Source: Episyrphus balteatus
Lineage: Eukaryota > Arthropoda > Insecta > Diptera > Syrphidae
Assembly (NCBI RefSeq): GCF_945859705.1
Contig: NC_079134.1
Coordinates: 15,107,545 to 15,171,544, forward strand
DNA: 64,000 bases
Reading direction: 5' to 3'
Shown: positions 48,945 to 61,678 of the stretch, piece by piece
Layout: each line of letters starts with the position of its first letter
Position numbering within the stretch: position 1 is the first letter of the stretch
The notes under the pieces: model-generated
Told to the model about the DNA's origin: nothing
Database searches by the model: none
What the model saw: only the letters and a program-made list of their open reading frames with translations
Made by a program: the position numbers and the translations under genes

Positions 48945-51900
48945 GAAAAACCTGAAGATTAGAAGAATTCTCGAAAACGAAAACAACATTTTTATGAGTA
49001 TAAGAAAATATTTTTTATCTATTTTATTTATTTAAAGAACCCATAATAGAAAGTAATTTATTACTTATTCAAATTGATCATATGTAATTCGTCATGACTT
49101 TAAATGTAACGGTTCATCCAAGGCACCTTATAAAACTTTTGTGCAAAATTCTTCACCTCGTCGTCCTTCAAAGAAAGCTCCTTCAGTCCATTATTGGTTT
49201 TTTTTTGGTTAAATTGCATTGAAAATTTGTTATTCAATACAAAAAATCCAAAGATGTTTTAATCTGCGTTTTCCTTAACATTTTGGTGAAATATGTAATT
49301 GTAATTGTAAATAATAAAGCTTGTTATTGGCAAACTTGGAAAATTTAATATAAATGAACTTAGGGAGTTTTTATAGAACCGCGACGACCTTTTTTATTTG
49401 CTCTATAGAACAAGTGTTGGTTTTGGATCAAATAAACCGATTTTGCTCTGTAAAAATCGGCATTGAGTTACATTTTCAGAGAGGTTGTAAACTTACTTGA
49501 ATTTAACATTTAAAAGAGAGAAAAATAAGAAATAGTGCTTGTTTCATGAATTGTATTTTCATTTTAAACTTGGAAAATACAACAAATAATATAATGTTTC
49601 AGTAGTTTACATAAAAGATGCTGTTCTGAAACAAGCCATCAGTCTATAGGAAATAACGAACAAGGTAAAGACTGTTTAAAAAATTTAAAATAATAAAATT
49701 TTTGCCAAATTTGAAATTTTTTATTAAATTAAAAACTATCAGTATTGTGTTAAAGTTGACAAAAAATCGTCACGTGTAAACGAAAATTTATTAGAACTAA
49801 AAATCGTAAAGAATATTGTTTTATTCAAAAATATTTCAAATTTGGGACGTTCTCACCTGCATTTATCCCAAATATTTTTCTTTTTACCTATTACTAAATT
49901 AAATAAAAAAGTAACTTAAAAAAATTATTAAATCGGTTCTTGTCAGAATATAATTAAGTGTGAAATAAGTGCGTTGAGAAAAATATCCACGTTTCTTTCA
50001 TTTTATCAGAAAACTGAATATTTTTTAATATAAAATAGGTATTTTCATAATTTGAGTATCGATTTCAATAAAAAAAAATTAAAATAAATTGTTTTAAATT
50101 CATGTTACTTTTCTATGAAAGCCTGTTTTTGATATCTCTCCAAATCTATATTTTTGCTTTTCAAAAATAGGTACATTATATTAAAACTTTGTGGCCAATC
50201 TATTTCGCAAAAAAAAAATAAGATGTCATATTTATGATTGGCTTAGAAGGATTTTTCGAAAAAGGTAAGATTTTTTTCCTCCCGCATTTGTGATATTTTT
50301 ATCAAGAACTTAAGTATTTTTTTTTTGTAATAAAACAAAATTTAAGTTTGAAAACAAATCAACATAGAGAAAACCAGACACCAACTGACAAACAAAACTT
50401 TTTTGCAATTTTACATTATTTGCATGCATTTCAACTATTTAACAAACCAGTACACTCCAAGGACTTTATATGTATAGCAATATTTTTTTTGTGCTCTTTT
50501 TATAAGGAAGTTTTACAAACGGTTTAATTTTATTCTTTTTTTTTAATTTTGTTAAAAAAAAAGTTTCTTGTGGTCTTTATGAAAAATGAATAAACTAATT
50601 TTGCCACCAACTCCGTAACTTTTATGTGTAGCTTATAGAACACGTATTTTTTTTTTTTGTATTCACTTTCCTCGTCAAGGCTACAAAGTCTATTGTGCAA
50701 GCTGTATGGGGAATAATCTGATCTGGGATTAAAACTTTTTATTCATTTTTAAAATTCCATTATATGAAAAAAATGATTCTAAAAGAATCATTTTTGATGA
50801 TATTTAAAAAAAAAATAGAGAAAAGTAAAAACTTGTAGATTTTTAGTTAACAGCTTGTTTCTTTTTTCTGTTTCTTATTTTTTTTATTGTTTTGAGGAAG
50901 TTCTTTCATTTTTTATAAATGATCTAGTTATTTTTTTTATCTACTTTAAGCCTTTATTTTCATTACTATTTAAGTTTTAGATTGAATTTTTTTGTTTCAA
51001 TTTTCAAGGATTTCATTAATTTAACTTATAAATAACTTAAAATTGATACATAATCTTGCGATTTATGAAAGAATTTTGTATACTTATTAAGTATTACTTA
51101 ACTGAAATGAAATATATTATGAATGTTTATATGGATATTTCAACAAATTTTGAAATTCATTTTTTTGACGTAAAATATAATAAAATATATGTTCATTCAA
51201 ATATTTTGAACTTGCCAACAATTTGCTGTAGGCCCACATTCAATAAAATCAACATACCAACCGACACACCACAAACATTTTTAAAATTCTTTTTTGCTCA
51301 AAGGAATATGTCTGCACGGAGGCATACACACATTCCATTTCGTTATATTTTGTTTATTTATTCATAATAATTTTTCTTTTTTAACTGAAAATCCATAATA
51401 TTTAAGGTGTTGCCTGAATCAAAAAAGCAAAATAGATAGGAAGTTAACTTTAAACGATATGGTTATGGTTATGATTATCCTGAATGCATGCAAGGTCAGG
51501 ATCCTTTACCTATAGCGAGGCAAATTTTTTTATTCAGTATACGTACACACCCAATTCCCCTAACCGTCAACAACTTTTCGGAAACCAGATAAGCATTTAA
51601 TGAATTTTTTAAGGAAACAGCCTGAGGCTAGGAATCGACAAAATAAAAAACAAAACAAAAAAACTGTTTTGAAGTTATAATTGTTTTCGTGAAACTTTTC
51701 AATTACCGACAGAAAAAAAATTCTGTGTACAATAAATCTAAAGTCTGAATTAAAAAAAAAAAAATATTTAAAAAAAAATGAAATGTGTCATTTTAATTGT
51801 TTATTTTACTATGCAAGTAAAGATTAAACATTATTTTTGTTAAGTACTGGTACATTTTTTTGGCATTTGTTTGTATCTATCATGGCAAAGTGTTTTTTTT

Positions 51901-52534
51901 TTTTTGTTTTATTCAATCCGTTATTGCAATATACACGACATCATCTGAGAGCCATATTAACCCCTCCATATTCAATTGTTACTTTTATTCAAGGTCGAAA
52001 GTAAGTGATTGCGAGCTCGATTTTCATGTTTTTGTGTTTTTTTTTTTTTAGACGTGGTCTACTAGGTTAGGCTAGGTTGAATACTAGGACACATACACAT
52101 TTGTTTTAATTCTAGCCACAACCCAGGCAGTATCATTATCATTAGTAACCATTTAAAAAAAAAGTATCTCAAAGTTTAATTCCCCAAAACATTAGCAATA
52201 TTTTTACATAAAAAACTACATAACATACCCGTGTTAATACAGTTTTTCATTCTAAATTTTACATGTAGGCTAACAAATTTTTGGAGTCTACTAGGTACTT
52301 AAGGTCTCCGCAATGTAAGCACTCCATACGAAAATTAATTAATACATAAATATGTTGGCCAAAGATCAACAGGATTCACTATTGATTTCCCAGCTAACAA
52401 TTTTGTTTCTATACAGCTTTAAAGAAGCAACAGTAGCATCTGTAAAGCTTAATAGAAGCGAAATTGTTTATTGGGTAAACCATCAATATTTTTGTTTCTT
52501 ATTATAATTTAATTTATTTTAATTTAATTTAATA

Positions 52535-52557
52535 GGTCACTGTGGCGTATGCGTAAC
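52535..52557 (+). repeat. Dispersed 24-bp motif, copy 6
   Basis: Reads GGTCACTGTGG then CGTATGCGTAAC, followed by seven T. Confidence 0.85.
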
Positions 52558-53192
52558 TTTTTTTGATAGAACAGTTAATGAAAAGTTGACTTAATAATGG
52601 AACGCAGCGTAGCCCAGATCTTACATACATACATATGTCATCTAAAAGACTTAAAATTAATTTTGGGAAAAGTGAATGTAGCTATATCCGAACCAAACTT
52701 TTACTTAAAATATCGTCCTAATAACCGAAATGTTGTTATAACCGAAGTCACTTTAAGCGATTTCACCTTTATTTTTGTTTCGTAACAAAAAAAAATATTT
52801 AATTTAAAATCGTTAAAAAGATCATTTTTCACTGAAATACAGTCAATCAAAAATTACTAAAAAAATAGGAATTTTTTGGTTGTTCTCTTAAATGTTTACG
52901 GCTTAAGATAAAATTAAATCAAGGGATGAAGAAAATAAATAAAAAATTTTGGATTGTCAAAATGTAGATATGATTTTGAAATTGGTCAGCTAAAAGCTGA
53001 AATGAGCTTTATAAGACATTAATTGTGGTTGGAGATAGTAACTAATAACATGACATAAAAAACTCTACCCGCATAATTTTTTGATTTTGTAAACCAACAA
53101 TATTTTATAACCAACAATATGTAAAATTTCGAACTTCCAACTAAGAATATATCATAAAATATCTACAATTTGTGTAAAAACATTTTTATGTT

Positions 53193-56121
53193 GAATGAAT
53201 GAATGAATGTGTTGTGGGGGAAAGTTGCACTGCGACCTTAAAGGTCTATTGTGCCCCCAAATTTGGCTGCAATTAACTACTTACAGTACAGTCTCCAGTT
53301 TGATACTTTTTAGGTATTTTATTAACTGGAGTATTTCTATCGACGGTAGATCTTTACTTGTTACCTGGTGCTGGCCCAGGTATCTGTGTCGATTGTGCAT
53401 TAGTGCTTCACAGTTGCCCAGTATGTGTTCTGGTGTCTCTTCATTATTGTTGCAGAATCTACAGGTGGCACTGTCTGCCAGGCCAATGTTGTTGAGGTGT
53501 TTTCTCAGCTTGCAGTGGCCTGTAAGGATCCCTGTTATTATTCTCAGGTTGTTTCTACTCAGGTTAATGCAGGTTTTAAATCTTTTTTGGTTGTAATTCC
53601 CAAGTAGTGATTTCGCCTGTCTGAGTTAAGGAGTCTCTTTCCAAATTTTAGTTCGTTTGGCCTCCTCATCGGTTTTTATCATTTGTTTGATCGTGCTGTC
53701 TCCAATTCCGCAATATGGTTCTGGGCCCATAAGAGGTGCGGTTGCACCTGCTTTTGCTAAGGAGTCTGCTACTTCGTTCCCTTGTACTCCAACATGTCCG
53801 GGAACCCAGTACAGTGTTATTTTATTTGCCTTGCCAAGCTCGTTCAGCTTCTTCACACATTCCCATACGAGTTTGGAGTTGATGGCGTATGAGTTTATAG
53901 CTTTAAGTGCGGCCTGGCTATCAGACATGATGGCAATGTTTTGGTTTTTGTATTTTCTTTCGAGATTACGTTCTGCGCATTTATCTATGGCGTTGATTTC
54001 CGCTTGAAAAATGCTAGGAAACTGTCCCATTGGAATGGAAATTTTGGTTCTAGGCCCAAATATTCCTGCTCCAGTTCCATCAGCTGTTCTCGATCCATCA
54101 GTGTACCACTTGATGGCGTTTGCATTGAAAGTGTAGTTCGTGGATTCACTTACCCACTTTGCCTTGCTACTAAACTGTGTTTGAAAGTTTTTCTCAAAAT
54201 TGTATTTCTTGATCATGCAATCTCTTGGGATGTCAAGGAGGTTTTTAACTGTGGTGTTCGATATTGAGTCCCTTTCTTTGAGACCAATACTCTTGCCCGT
54301 ACCAGTTCCCTCTTTTGCAAATCTCAAGATTGTTCCGTTAGCAGTACTACTTATTACTTCATGGAGTGGTGTTAAGTGGAGGATGACTTCCATTGCTGCT
54401 GTAGGGCAAGTTCTCATTGAGCCAGTAATGCATAAGCAGGCCAATCTTTGAACTTTGTTTAATGTCTTTTTAGTTGTAACTAGTTCGGTTCTTTTGTGCC
54501 AAACAACCGCACCGTAGGTGATAATGGGTCTCACCATCATGGTATACATCCACCTTAGGATATTTGGTTTGCACCCCCATGATTTATTTGCCAGTCTTCG
54601 GCATATCATAAGGGCTTTTGTGGCTTTCCCGACTGTTATTTCTAAGTGTTTATTCCAGAGGAGTTTACTGTCTAGTGTGATACCTAGATATTTTACCTCT
54701 CTCTTTAGTTCAATGACCTTACCAGCTAGCTGGATAGGTCTGATATGAGGCAAAAGCCGTTTCCTTGTGAATGGTACAATTGTAGTTTTTGCTGGGTTGA
54801 TATTTAAACACCATTTACTTGTAGCTGAAAGTCCTCTTTGGATGATATCGCAAAGGGTCTCCTCGAACTTCCCGTAGGCGGTTATTACAATATCGTCAGC
54901 AAAACCAAGACATCGAATACCCAGGGATGTAAGATGTTCCAGTAATTCATCCACTACAAGGCTCCACAGCAAGGGTGATAAAACCCCTCCCTGTGGACAT
55001 CCTCTTGTTGTGATGATTTTCTGTGTTGTTACACCTGTAGTTGCCTCTGCCGTTCTTGTGCTCAACATTTTCTCTATCCATTTTGTAATGGTGGCCGGAA
55101 CACACTTTCTTACAAGAGCCTTAGATACTGATTCATGAGAGGTGTTATCGAAGGCCCCCTCTATATCTAGGAAGGCGCATAGTGCAGTTTCTTTAACATT
55201 TAATGCTTTTTGTACGGTGTTCGTTAATTCGTATAGAGCAGTTTCAGTTGACTTACCTGCCCTGTAGGCATGTTGGCGACTATTCAGAGGCATTTTTATG
55301 AGTACTTCTGATCTTATGAAGTTGTCAATTAATTTTTCCAATGTCTTCAGTAGGAAAGATGTTAAGCTTATTGGCCTGAATGACTTTGGATGGGTTGTAT
55401 CCTTCTTCCCTATTTTGGGAATGAAAATTACTTTAGCTCTTCTCCACAGACTTGGTATATACCCAAGTGCTACGCTGCTTCGCAGAATGCTAATTAGCTG
55501 TGGCATTAATTCTTCTTTACCTCTTTGTAGAAGTGCGGGAAAGATGCCATCCACTCCGGGTGACTTGAAGGGTTGAAAGGTATTTATTGCCCATTCAATC
55601 CTATTTCCTGAACAGATAGTTGAAGCTATCTTCCAGTCTTCACTATTAGGCATAGGAGGTATTCTCTCTATTTGGAGGCCTATCAGTGGAGAGCTTCCCG
55701 GAAAATGAGTGTTTAGTAACAGTGTTGACTTTTGCTCTTCGTTTTCAGTAAAACTGCCGTCCGGTTTACGCAGAGCTAGCGATTTTATAGTTTTTTCTTT
55801 TGCTAGTGCTTTATGCAGTCTTGCTGCAGCAGGAGTAGAGGAGATACTCTCACAGAAGGTCCTAAAACTGTTTCTTTTGACTCTTCTTATTTCTTTGCTG
55901 TAGTTAGTCAGTTCTGTCCTGTACTGATTCCACTCTCCGGTTCGTTTCGCCTCATTAAAGAGTTTTCTTACACTGGATCTTAGTTTTGACAGATTTTTGT
56001 TCCACCAAGGTGCATCTTTCTGTCTTTTCATGGGCTTTATAGGGCAACTGAGTTCGAACGCCTCATTTATTGCCCCACTGACCTCATTAACTATTTGCTC
56101 CAACTCATAGTGACTTGTTGT
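53193..56121 (-). mobile_element. 5'-truncated LINE with 10-bp target duplication
   Basis: A 2.93-kb minus-strand insertion bounded by exact repeats of TTTTTATGTT (53183-53192, 56122-56131). The 3' end is a short (CATT)n run rather than poly-A. The 5' end cuts into the start of the RT-side linker, so the apurinic-type endonuclease and any gag ORF are missing. The 3' untranslated part is about 90 bp. The intact duplication, nearly open polymerase frame and clean ends point to a recent insertion. Confidence 0.92.
53281..56121 (-). pseudogene. LINE polymerase: reverse transcriptase, RNase H, C-terminal zinc motif; one nonsense codon
   Basis: The frame is already open at the truncated 5' end and has no proper start; residues are numbered from the TTG codon at 56101-56103. 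The linker has APWWNKNL (31-38). Reverse transcriptase follows with FRPISLTSF (242-250), motif A FLDIEGAFD with D313, motif B GCPQGGVLSPLLW (368-380) and motif C FADD (401-404). The thumb has KYLGITLD (471-478). RNase H has YTDGS with D669, AEI with E702, MSDSQ with D728, VPGHVG (768-772) and NEVAD with D780, so all four catalytic acids remain. A TAA at 53626-53628 stops the frame after 825 residues. The same frame then stays open for 114 more codons to 53281, covering GHCKLRKHL and a Cys-His motif (CRFCNNN, PEHILGNC) usual at LINE C-termini. RT plus RNase H suggests the I/Loa-like group; clade not settled. Confidence 0.9.
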
Positions 56122-56131
56122 TTTTTATGTT

Positions 56132-56882
56132 ACTTAAAGATGACCAGAGGATACGTTAATTTTTCAAAACGTTGTTCCTTAAAAAAAAAAATCTTGAGAT
56201 TTGGTGAGCAATGTCTGAATGGTCTTCTCGTGTGATATACAATATTTTTTATAGCATTAATTCATAAATTTAGTTTGAATGTGCTCTTTACTGTATCTAC
56301 TATCATTTGAAGAATTCGCAACTACCTGCATCTTATTATCCAAAGGTTAGGTCACTGGGGCGTATGCGTAACATTATTTTTTATAAAATACTATAACAAT
56401 TGATAAGAAAACTACAATTGCTGTCTAGTTTGGCCCAATTTGAGATTTTTTTTAATTAAAAAAATTAAGTTAAAAAAGAGCTAATATATTTAAAACCATT
56501 ATGTTTACTCACAAAAATCGATTTTGAAGTGAAAATGAATTTATTATATCGAAAGAAAAAAATCAACCCATAATCGAAATATTGTTTTACGCCTGATAGG
56601 AGTTGTTATATATGTAACAGGAATGGAGCAACATGAACTCCAAAATTTCGTATGTTAAATTTCGGATTTTGGGCTAAAATATTTTATTTTTTTATGTTGT
56701 AAAATATTAAAAACAATTATCGCATCATTTGTTCTAATTTGTGTATATATTTTTATATTAACCCTGGGTATAGGTGACTAGGGTCCGAAATAAGTTAATA
56801 AATATAAAAATTCAAAGAAATTAAATTGAATAAATAAAACATAAAAGCTTTGTTCGTTTATTTTAATTGTTTCAAATTTTAA
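56132..56882. other. AT-rich non-coding stretch with one copy of the 24-bp motif
   Basis: Nothing recognised apart from the motif at 56350-56372. Confidence 0.4.
56350..56372 (+). repeat. Dispersed 24-bp motif, copy 7
   Basis: Reads GGTCACTGGGG then CGTATGCGTAAC, one change (G for T), followed by ATTATTTTTT. Confidence 0.8.
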
Positions 56883-56890
56883 ATAAACAG

Positions 56891-57483
56891 TAGAGTGGAG
56901 CGAAGTAATAAAAAGTTGCACTATTTATCAACGAAAAAAGACTGTATACTTAAAATTTTTAAATAATTTAATTGTATGCCCTCTGAATGCTTGAAAAGGG
57001 GACTTATGACCTTTAAATTAAATGGGAAACAATAAAGTTCAATAAAAATTTGTTCAAAATAAATTCATATTTAACTGAGTTTGAATCATCAAAAAAATAT
57101 GTTTCACGTTACTTTTTATTGAGATTTTAATCAAAAATCTTAACAAAGGTGCGGTTAGTTGAAAATCTAGAATTCTTAAATTTCGGTGTTCATATATTTT
57201 TCGTAAGGCTTTTTTCTAAAAAAAATATATTAAAAAGTCAAGTAACTTTTTTTTTTGATTTTTCACACTCAGTGAAACATGAATTAAATAAAAAAATATG
57301 TTGCACTTTATTTTTCCCCATTTAATTTAAAGGTCAAAAAGCCTCCCTTCTAAGCATTCAGAGGGTTTGGGGCACCATAAAATGAAATTATTTAAAAATT
57401 TTAAGATTACAGTTTTGAGAGCGCAACTTTTTATTACTATGCCAATTAGAAAATAAAAACTAAAATAAAATGGATCCACCCTA
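56891..57483. mobile_element. hAT MITE with TAGRGTGG termini and long arms
   Basis: Inverted ends TAGAGTGGAGC (left) and TAGGGTGGATCC (right, read inward) are flanked by an exact 8-bp repeat ATAAACAG (56883-56890, 57484-57491). The arms stay homologous for about 200 bp: both contain AGTAATAAAAAGTTGC, CTTAAAATTTTTAAATAATT, CCCTCTGAATGCTT and GACCTTTAAATTAAATGGG. No open frame. Starts like the element at 25096-25402, so both probably use the same hAT transposase. Confidence 0.88.
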
Positions 57484-60262
57484 ATAAACAGTATTTTATA
57501 TTCAAACTTAAAAGAGAAGCGTTCAAAGACTTTAAATTATTTTTTAAAATGTAATGTAATTAAATTTATTGTTGTATTTTCAACGTTAATTAAAAAAATA
57601 CACATACAATTTTAATGGTCTTGAAAACGGTAGTTATTATAAAAATATTTTTTTTAATAAAATCTTCAAAACTTAATTATTTATTATTTTAAATTAAAAA
57701 AAAAAATAAATAAATAATCAAATAATCTAACGCTGACAGGGAATATTATAAATTTTTAATTAACAAAAACTAATCTCACCACTCTTATATATGACTTCAG
57801 CAACGTTTTGATTAATTATCCTTTAATGTCTTCTTCGATCTCGCTTTTTTCCTCAGCCAAAACCAGATAACGCACTTTTATTTTCCACTCGTTGTTGTTT
57901 TTGCTTTTTGTTTTGCGTATTCCAAATATATATACCTTTATTCCAAAATAAAATGATGGCGAAAATGTAATTTACAATGCACACTCATATATGTAAATTG
58001 AATACATAAATCAACACACAAACACTATTTTATATATAGCAACAAATTGCAACTAATCAATCAACAAACAGCTCGTTGAACACTTTTTTTTAATTTTTTT
58101 CTTGTATGCTTTTTGCTTTATACATTAAATATTTCTTTTTTTTATTTTAATTTTTTTGATTATTATTTATGATGATAAAAATTTTATAATTTATTCAATT
58201 TTTTTAAATAAAAACTATATAATTTATTATTATTTTTTTTTTTTTTATTTTACACTTTATGAGAATTCATATAATTTTTTGTACGCTTATGACTTTTATT
58301 AATTAACAAATATGTATGGAGATATCAAACAAAAAAACAGAACAGAAATACACACAACATATCCTTTTACACCTACATACAAATATACATAAAGGCAAAA
58401 ATGAAGAAAATGATGAAAAAAAAAACTATAACACATATAGATGTAGAATTTTTTTTTCTTTTCTCTCATTTGAACAAAATTGTCCGGAATACAAAAAAGA
58501 AGAAAAAAAAAAAAGTTAGAACGAAAAACTTCAGGTAGAAAATAATTTCCCTTACATGAAAAAGAAGGAGGCCAACAATCATCCCTCCAATAAGAGAGTG
58601 AATTGAAGAGGAAGAGAGAGCGAGAGTTAAAGAAAAGGAGAGAAAAATTGATAGACAGGTATTGGGATAGGGACAGGAAGAGATGGCCAAGGGGAATGGG
58701 GTAGGGGAGGACGGAGTAGATCTGTGTATCCCTCTATATTGCTATCGCTACCCTTATGAATGTGCAGGGGTGGCTGGGCAAAAGGAACGTCATTGAAGAT
58801 ATGACTTTTTTATGGCAGGGCATAAACGGCTTAGTTACATATTTGAAAATTCACACATCCTGGCATATGGAAAGATAAAAACATGTGTAGATACAAAAAA
58901 AAAAAACGACGAACGTATCTAACAGAAGGATGTACAATGTACATACACATATTTAGTATTTAGAGGAGCTAAGGCTATTCGTAAGGTCGCCTTTTTAGAG
59001 GTGACATTTAGTACTTTTTTTTTATCGAAACGAACCTATTGCTCGCTCTTGAATTCTAACAATTTGCCAAACGAGCCTCACAATTGGAGGTTCCCGTACC
59101 GCAAAAGTACCTCGCTATACCTGTTCCTTCTTTTCCCATACCATCACCGATTTGTATGTAAAAAAAAAAATAAAAAAGAAAGCAAATAAAAAAGGAACTA
59201 AATCGAAACGGATTTAATCTTTTACTTTCCGTTTGATATTTCATCGAAACAAATCGAAAGGATCAAACGGATGTATAGTTCCCAACAAGACACAAAGGAC
59301 GACCAAAGTTAGATAGAAAAAAAAAGAAAGAAAGAAAGAAAAAAAAACGGAAATGAAAATTGTTAGGATAACACAGTTGACTTGGTTCTGGTGAAATTAT
59401 TTTCTACTCAATTCCGATTAAATTTATTGTCTATATTCTTTTTGTTCTTCAATTTTGGGTTTCACTTGCAACTTGTTGTTTCTGGATTATTATTTTTGAT
59501 TTTGCACTTTGGAGCAGAATATACTTATTATGCATGTGTATGTACTACATTCATATGTATATTTATTTTGTTAAATGGATAATATAAAATTTTCTTTTAT
59601 ATTCGAAAAACTAACACTGCAACAAAGACACAAAAATATGGTAAAGAAAAGTGCAAAAAAAAAGAAAGGATTTTTTTTCCTCAAAAAACCGATGCGCAAC
59701 CGAAAATGTAATCACGCGTTAGGTGTATGGTGTAACGCACGACGGGAAAACTCTAACCGAACTGGCTAAGAGAGAGAAAAAGTTTTTTTCCACACCGAGA
59801 AAAGTTTGAGATACTGGAGGGAAATTTTGCCTCGTCTTTTTATTTATTTCCCCTACTCCCAGAGTTCTCCATCATCATCCATTATTATTTTTTTGTTTTA
59901 CTTTAAATATTAAGATATTATTTTGAAATAGGTACAATAAATTCTTTTTTTTACATCACAACACTTAATTGACAGATATTTAATACAAATATCCTTTTCT
60001 TCTTAACATGTAGAATGTATGACAAATGCATTAGATAGTTTACAAAATGCAAAAGAATCTCAATGTCAGAATTCAACAGATTATTACGAATGTATGGTGA
60101 GCACGTATTTTTACATACGCACACACATGTTGCAAGTCGCTGACTTTTGTGTCATGCGTATGACTTTTTAGTGGAGGATACTCTCTGGTTCTCTAATATT
60201 ATATAGAAGCTTATTTTCATGAAAAAGCTTTCCAGCTGTTCGAACAGTGATGGGAAATGTTT

Positions 60263-60286
60263 GGGTCACTGTGGCGTATGTGGAAT
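60263..60286 (+). repeat. Dispersed 24-bp motif, copy 8
   Basis: Reads GGGTCACTGTGG then CGTATGTGGAAT, with changes near the right end, followed by ATTTTTGG. Confidence 0.75.
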
Positions 60287-60630
60287 ATTTTTGGTTCACT
60301 TTTATTTTCTTACTCTATTTTGTTCTGATGATGTTCACTTTTATACATACGTTTTGGAATTAAAAACGAAAACATTCACGTGCAGCTTAAGCTTTATTAA
60401 CATGGTCAACAAAAACACAGAAAATGCATTTTTTAAAAAATATACAGTTCAATACATAACACAACAGTGGTAATAATTCCTTTCCAAGGTTTAAGCAACT
60501 TATAAGTTGAATTTCTAATAATATGTTATTATTCATAAAATGCTCTCAAATATTTAATAAAATATTTAAAACATAAAAGCTGAAAAAGAGCCATCAGTAG
60601 GTACGGACTAATTTTTCAAGAGAACAAAAT

Positions 60631-60654
60631 GTTACACATACACCACAGTGACCC
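60631..60654 (-). repeat. Dispersed 24-bp motif, copy 9
   Basis: On the minus strand: GGGTCACTGTGG then TGTATGTGTAAC, followed by ATTTTGTTCTCTTG. It lies 344 bp from copy 8 in inverted orientation. Confidence 0.85.
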
Positions 60655-61287
60655 TTTGTTTTAACAACTATATTTTATCTATTGCCAACCCAAATTAGGA
60701 AAACCTATGCCTAACTTTTTTTTACTGTAATCTGTGATGAATAGCCCAGGGTCGATAATTTTTGAAACCAAAAAAAATCATAGTAGGATAAAACCCATTG
60801 GAATATGATAACAATGAAAGGAAAAATAAATTACGGGCGAGCCGAGTTCGGGAAGTGGGGGGCTGAGTTTCTAATGGTAAAAAATGGTATATCTCGATTT
60901 CCGGCTAAACTACAAGTCTTATGGAAAAAATTTGTAGGGAAAAGTTGTAGGTAATGAAAAGATCTACAATTTTTTAACATAACCTCAAAATTTATGTGAA
61001 AAATTAAAAAAACCGAGTTTTGGTTTTTTATTTTTATCTTTTTCAAAAAAATGTTTTTTTCTACAAAATTTGGTGAAAATCTACCTTATTATGTCCCAAA
61101 TACACAGTAATTTATTTGATTTAAAATATTTCTTTTTTAACCTTATTTTGACTTAAAATAAAAAAAAACACCTTAATTTTCAATCAAAAACCTTTTGCAT
61201 GAAGGTTTTAATATCCATTATCATTCAGAATCAAAACAATGAAATGAAAAAACACCTTATTTGATTGTATTAAAAGAAATTAATTGC

Positions 61288-61377
61288 ATGTTTATACAAA
61301 ACGATTATGAAGTTGGGCCACATTTGAATATGGATCGAGTGGAAACCATTGCTGAGTTAATAAATGTGAGTTTTTAG
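61288..61377 (+). CDS. Possible short first coding exon (unrecognised)
   Basis: An ATG-initiated frame of 29 residues contains QNDYEVGPHLNMDRVETIAE, with coding-like codon use, followed within the frame by GTGAGT at 61366, a strong splice-donor match. If spliced there, the exon would encode 26 residues. No acceptor or downstream exon could be identified. It could be part of a host gene, a transposase gene exon or chance. The nearest element, at 61679-62202, shows no coding relation to it. Confidence 0.2.
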   Translation: MFIQNDYEVGPHLNMDRVETIAELINVSF

Positions 61378-61678
61378 AATTATTGCAGCTTGTTTTAAAA
61401 AATATACATAAATAAAATTGCCAAGAATCTACTATAAAATAAGCAAATTTAACATTTTATCGTGTTCGAGTTCATTTTTGTATGAGTTTAAGTAACGTTG
61501 TTTGTGCAGTATTTGCTTTCGCATTTGATTTTGGTAATTTCGTTTTGTTTTCCAATTTTTAGAAAAATGTTCGCAAGAACATGCTTTTATTTCAGAAAAT
61601 ATGTCAAAATATGCAAAGAAATTCACAATATGCATATAAAAATGTGCACTAACGATTGAATTCCATTTGAATGGTTAT
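61378..61678. other. AT-rich non-coding stretch
   Basis: Nothing recognised. Confidence 0.4.

Larger units (their letters stand above)
47113..53182. other. AT-rich non-coding stretch with a hairpin and one copy of the 24-bp motif
   Basis: No gene recognised in six kilobases. It contains the hairpin at 48879-48944, the motif at 52535-52557 and many homopolymer runs. Confidence 0.4.
57492..61287. other. AT-rich non-coding stretch; GA-rich tracts and two copies of the 24-bp motif
   Basis: No gene recognised. Purine-rich DNA with GAGAG clusters lies at about 58595-58720, and an (AAAG)n run at about 59320-59345. A less AT-rich segment with no clear exon lies at 59035-59135. The dispersed motif occurs at 60263 and 60631. 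Confidence 0.4.

Noticed and set aside
53207..55903. Plus-strand open frames across 53.2-55.9 kb
   Set aside because: They are shadows of the minus-strand LINE polymerase.
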